Assembly (NCBI RefSeq): GCF_918698245.1
Contig: NZ_CAKKMS010000003.1
Coordinates: forward strand, 620,001 to 684,000
Length of the DNA stretch: 64,000 nt
Direction: 5' to 3'
Source of the DNA: Pedobacter sp. Bi126
Lineage (GTDB): Bacteria > Bacteroidota > Bacteroidia > Sphingobacteriales > Sphingobacteriaceae
How positions within the stretch are numbered: the first letter of the stretch is position 1; every line of letters begins with the position of its first letter. The notes under the pieces are model-generated. The model was given only the letters and a program-made list of their open reading frames with translations, did not search any database and was not told the origin of the DNA. This document shows, one piece after another, positions 62,027 through 64,000 of this stretch. The position numbers and the translations under genes are program-made.

Positions 62027-62060
62027 CAGCGGTGGAGCGAGTCCGACCGCTGTTTTCTTT
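62027..62060 (+). terminator. Terminator-like hairpin in the long spacer
   Basis: CAGCGGT (62027-62033) and ACCGCTG (62046-62052) pair over 7 bases around a 12-base loop and are followed by TTTTCTTTT. It is over 540 bases past ybeY, so it may end an unannotated transcript. Confidence 0.65.
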
Positions 62061-62189
62061 TACCGAAATAATGCAACTAATAACAAATGAACTACTGAAC
62101 AGATAACCCAATGCATCAATATTCTGCCATTTTTAGCTGATACAGAAGCCCTTTACAATTTGATTATGCCGTTCCAAATATTTTATACT

Positions 62190-62197
62190 TACTTTTG
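62190..62197 (+). promoter_or_regulatory. Putative -7 box (TACTTTTG) for the ABC-F gene
   Basis: TACTTTTG matches TAnnTTTG and ends 37 bases before the TTG start at 62235, giving a leader of about 33 bases. No clear -33 element is at the expected distance. Confidence 0.5.
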
Positions 62198-62234
62198 CAC
62201 TAATTTTCCTTTATAAATCCGAAATACAAAAAAA

Positions 62235-64000
62235 TTGAGCACACTAATTGCGGCAGAAGGCTTAGGTCATGGTTATCATGACGAATGGCTATTTAAAAAT
62301 TTAACCTTAGGTATTAACTCTGGTCAGCGCGTGGCGTTGGTTGGAATTAATGGTGCGGGTAAGAGTACACTTTTGAAATTATTGGCAGAAAGGTTCCCTC
62401 CGCTCGAAGGTAAAATTGTAAAAAATAAAGCTGTTAAAATCGGTTTTCTCGATCAGGAACCACAATTTACTGAAGGTTTTTCTATTAGCGACCACATATT
62501 CTCTCTTGAGAATAAACAACAACAGTTAATTAAGGAATATGAAGAATTAATTGAAGACCCTAATCCAGACGAAAAAACGCTTAATCGTTTATATGAAGAA
62601 TTAAGTGAACACAATGCCTGGGAATATGAACATGAGATTAAAACCATTTTAAACAGAATGGGCATTACTCATCTTCAACAGAAAATATCTACCCTATCTG
62701 GCGGACAAAAGAAACGTTTGGCCCTGGCTAAGCTTTTAATTGAAGATCCAGAAATTCTGGTGCTTGATGAACCGACCAACCATTTGGATATCGATACCAT
62801 TGAATGGCTGGAGAAATTATTAACTACCGGACAGAAAACAATTTTACTCGTTACCCACGATAGGTACTTTTTGGATAACGTTTGCAATACCATTGTTGAA
62901 TTAGATCGAGGAAAAATTTTCAACTATAATGGGAACTACGCTTATTATTTAGAGAAGAAATCGGAAAGAGAAGCTTTAGACGCAACGGTTTTACATAAGA
63001 ACCAACAGCTATTAAAGAAAGAATTGGAGTGGATGAGACGCATGCCACAGGCCCGCGGAACTAAATCTAACGCCAGAATCAATGCTTTTTACGATTTAGA
63101 GGAAAAATCAAAGAAAAAGTCTGATAATCAGAGTATTAACCTCCAAATGAAGATGTCTCGTCAAGGCGGGAAGATTATTGAGATCGAACATATTAAAAAA
63201 GCATTTGATGGCCGTCCGATCATCAACGACTTTAGTTATACCTTTAAAAAAGGAGACAGAATTGGCTTAGCAGGAAAGAATGGTACAGGTAAATCTACTT
63301 TGCTAAATATCATTACAAGTCAATTAAAGCCGGATGCTGGTAAAGTTGATACTGGAGATACAACCGTTTTTGGTTATTACAAACAAGGTGGTTTAACTTT
63401 CGACCCAAAGGAAAGGGTAATTGATATTGTAAAATCGGATGCTGAATATATTAAGATGGCTGACGGTTCAGTGATTACGGCTTCTGCCCTCTTAACCTTA
63501 TTTCTCTTCCCGCCGAAGAAACAACATGGCATGGTAGAGAAATTAAGTGGTGGTGAAAAGAAACGTTTGAACTTGATGAAGGTCTTGATGCAAAATCCAA
63601 ACTTTTTAATTTTGGATGAGCCGACTAACGATCTTGACATCGATACCCTGAACGTTCTTGAAGAATTTTTAGAGAACTTCCCAGGTATATTAATGCTGGT
63701 TTCTCACGACAGATACCTGCTTGATAAAATGAGCGATCAACTATTTATCATGGAAGGCGAAGGTGTAGTTAAAATTTATAACGGCAATTATTCAGAGTAT
63801 CGTTTAAGTTTAGAGCAACCAAAAGTAAAAGCAGAAACCAAGAAAACACCTGCTCCTGTTGTAGAACAAACACCTATTAAAGCAGTAAAAAAACTAAGTT
63901 TCAAGGAGCAAAAAGAATTAGAAGAGAGTGAAAAAGGCATCGCTGAAACAGAAAAAAAAATAGCTTCACTTAACGAAAGCCTGGTTAAAATTGATGCAGC
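62235..64000 (+). CDS. ABC-F family ATPase (Uup-like), cut by window edge
   Basis: This is a cytosolic ribosome-associated ATPase with two ABC domains. The reading frame has a stop at 62214 and its only start candidate before the conserved region is TTG at 62235, reading M(L)STLIAAEGLGHGYHDEWLFKNLTLG. Visible are Walker A GINGAGKST, signature LSGGQKKRLALAKL, Walker B ILVLDEPTNHLDI, an inter-domain linker with MRRMPQARGTKSNARINAFYDLEEK, then GKNGTGKST, LSGGEKKR and LILDEPTNDLDI. After residue 520 a charged linker leads to the C-terminal coiled coil of Uup, which is cut. Such proteins act on translating or assembling ribosomes; the exact role is not known here. Confidence 0.92.
   Translation, partial: MSTLIAAEGLGHGYHDEWLFKNLTLGINSGQRVALVGINGAGKSTLLKLLAERFPPLEGKIVKNKAVKIGFLDQEPQFTEGFSISDHIFSLENKQQQLIKEYEELIEDPNPDEKTLNRLYEELSEHNAWEYEHEIKTILNRMGITHLQQKISTLSGGQKKRLALAKLLIEDPEILVLDEPTNHLDIDTIEWLEKLLTTGQKTILLVTHDRYFLDNVCNTIVELDRGKIFNYNGNYAYYLEKKSEREALDATVLHKNQQLLKKELEWMRRMPQARGTKSNARINAFYDLEEKSKKKSDNQSINLQMKMSRQGGKIIEIEHIKKAFDGRPIINDFSYTFKKGDRIGLAGKNGTGKSTLLNIITSQLKPDAGKVDTGDTTVFGYYKQGGLTFDPKERVIDIVKSDAEYIKMADGSVITASALLTLFLFPPKKQHGMVEKLSGGEKKRLNLMKVLMQNPNFLILDEPTNDLDIDTLNVLEEFLENFPGILMLVSHDRYLLDKMSDQLFIMEGEGVVKIYNGNYSEYRLSLEQPKVKAETKKTPAPVVEQTPIKAVKKLSFKEQKELEESEKGIAETEKKIASLNESLVKIDA

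Larger units (their letters stand above)
61484..62234. other. Long gene-free spacer between ybeY and the ABC-F gene
   Basis: These 751 bases have no convincing gene. A weak minus-strand frame of about 57 codons (about 61547-61720) contains LFKLRDLCIIKGKQWFTSMEV but shows no family match. Notable items: a direct repeat TCCGAACCAA twice near 61690-61712 with a GTTCGG upstream that can pair with it, GTTCGTC twice near 61850-61875, a terminator-like hairpin at 62027-62060, and a -7 box at 62190. A structured RNA is possible but not identified. Confidence 0.55.

Noticed and set aside
61484..62234. tmRNA, RNase P RNA or tRNA in the long spacer
   Set aside because: I see no tRNA-like acceptor end with CCA, no T-loop GGTTCGA context and no RNase P core motifs.
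62453..63640. Minus-strand frames opposite the ABC-F gene
   Set aside because: They lie within conserved ABC motifs on the plus strand and have no features of their own.

Overview
The window is chromosomal DNA from a Bacteroidota bacterium, most likely Sphingobacteriaceae and Pedobacter-like. The grounds are two SusC/SusD pairs, a FecR anti-sigma factor with an ECF sigma gene, a propeller-type sensor kinase, DUF4175, DUF2911, DUF3347 and DUF4843 proteins, TAnnTTTG-type -7 promoter boxes, and low-GC coding with AT-rich spacers. No rRNA, tRNA, CRISPR array, insertion sequence or phage gene was recognised. Both edges cut genes: hutI on the left and an ABC-F ATPase on the right.

Region 1 (1-9.7 kb) holds housekeeping genes (hutI, exonuclease III, cyclophilin) and then a small metal-handling cluster: a HYC_CC_PP-type protein, a secreted HMA protein, a barrel-like protein, a DUF3347 protein, an AraC regulator fused to an HMA metal-binding domain, YceI, and later an HMA-MauE/DoxX membrane protein. 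Region 2 (9.7-20 kb) has an aldehyde dehydrogenase, a short FAD-like protein, an S9 peptidase, the peroxide-defence operon ahpC-thioredoxin-DUF6952, and PEP carboxylase. Region 3 (20-28.5 kb) is a TetR-TolC-HlyD-EmrB efflux operon with a 26-bp palindromic operator, divergent from a GH9-NodB fusion enzyme.

Region 4 (28.5-39 kb) is a SusC/SusD pair next to an AraC regulator, a VOC protein, and a propeller histidine kinase with a LuxR-type response regulator. Two matching palindromes, ATC(A/C)CCC-TTTTT-GGG(T/G)GAT, lie in front of the kinase operon and the VOC-AraC operon. A related half-site lies in front of SusC, which suggests one regulatory unit.

Region 5 (39-57.2 kb) is the most distinctive. 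An ECF sigma gene broken by a one-base frameshift and a FecR gene precede SusC, SusD, a DUF4843 lipoprotein, a PKD-like lipoprotein, two TlpA-type thiol oxidoreductases, a two-lobed aspartyl protease with a PDZ-like tail, and a CxxC thioredoxin. Beyond a terminator come a GDPD-GH16 fusion and a phosphocholine-type phospholipase C. I read the core as an outer-membrane uptake system coupled to periplasmic proteolysis and thiol chemistry; its substrate is unknown.

Region 6 (57.5-64 kb) has a large coiled-coil DUF4175 protein, YbeY and the ABC-F ATPase. Several spacers carry hairpin repeats that begin GTCAT and end ATGAC.
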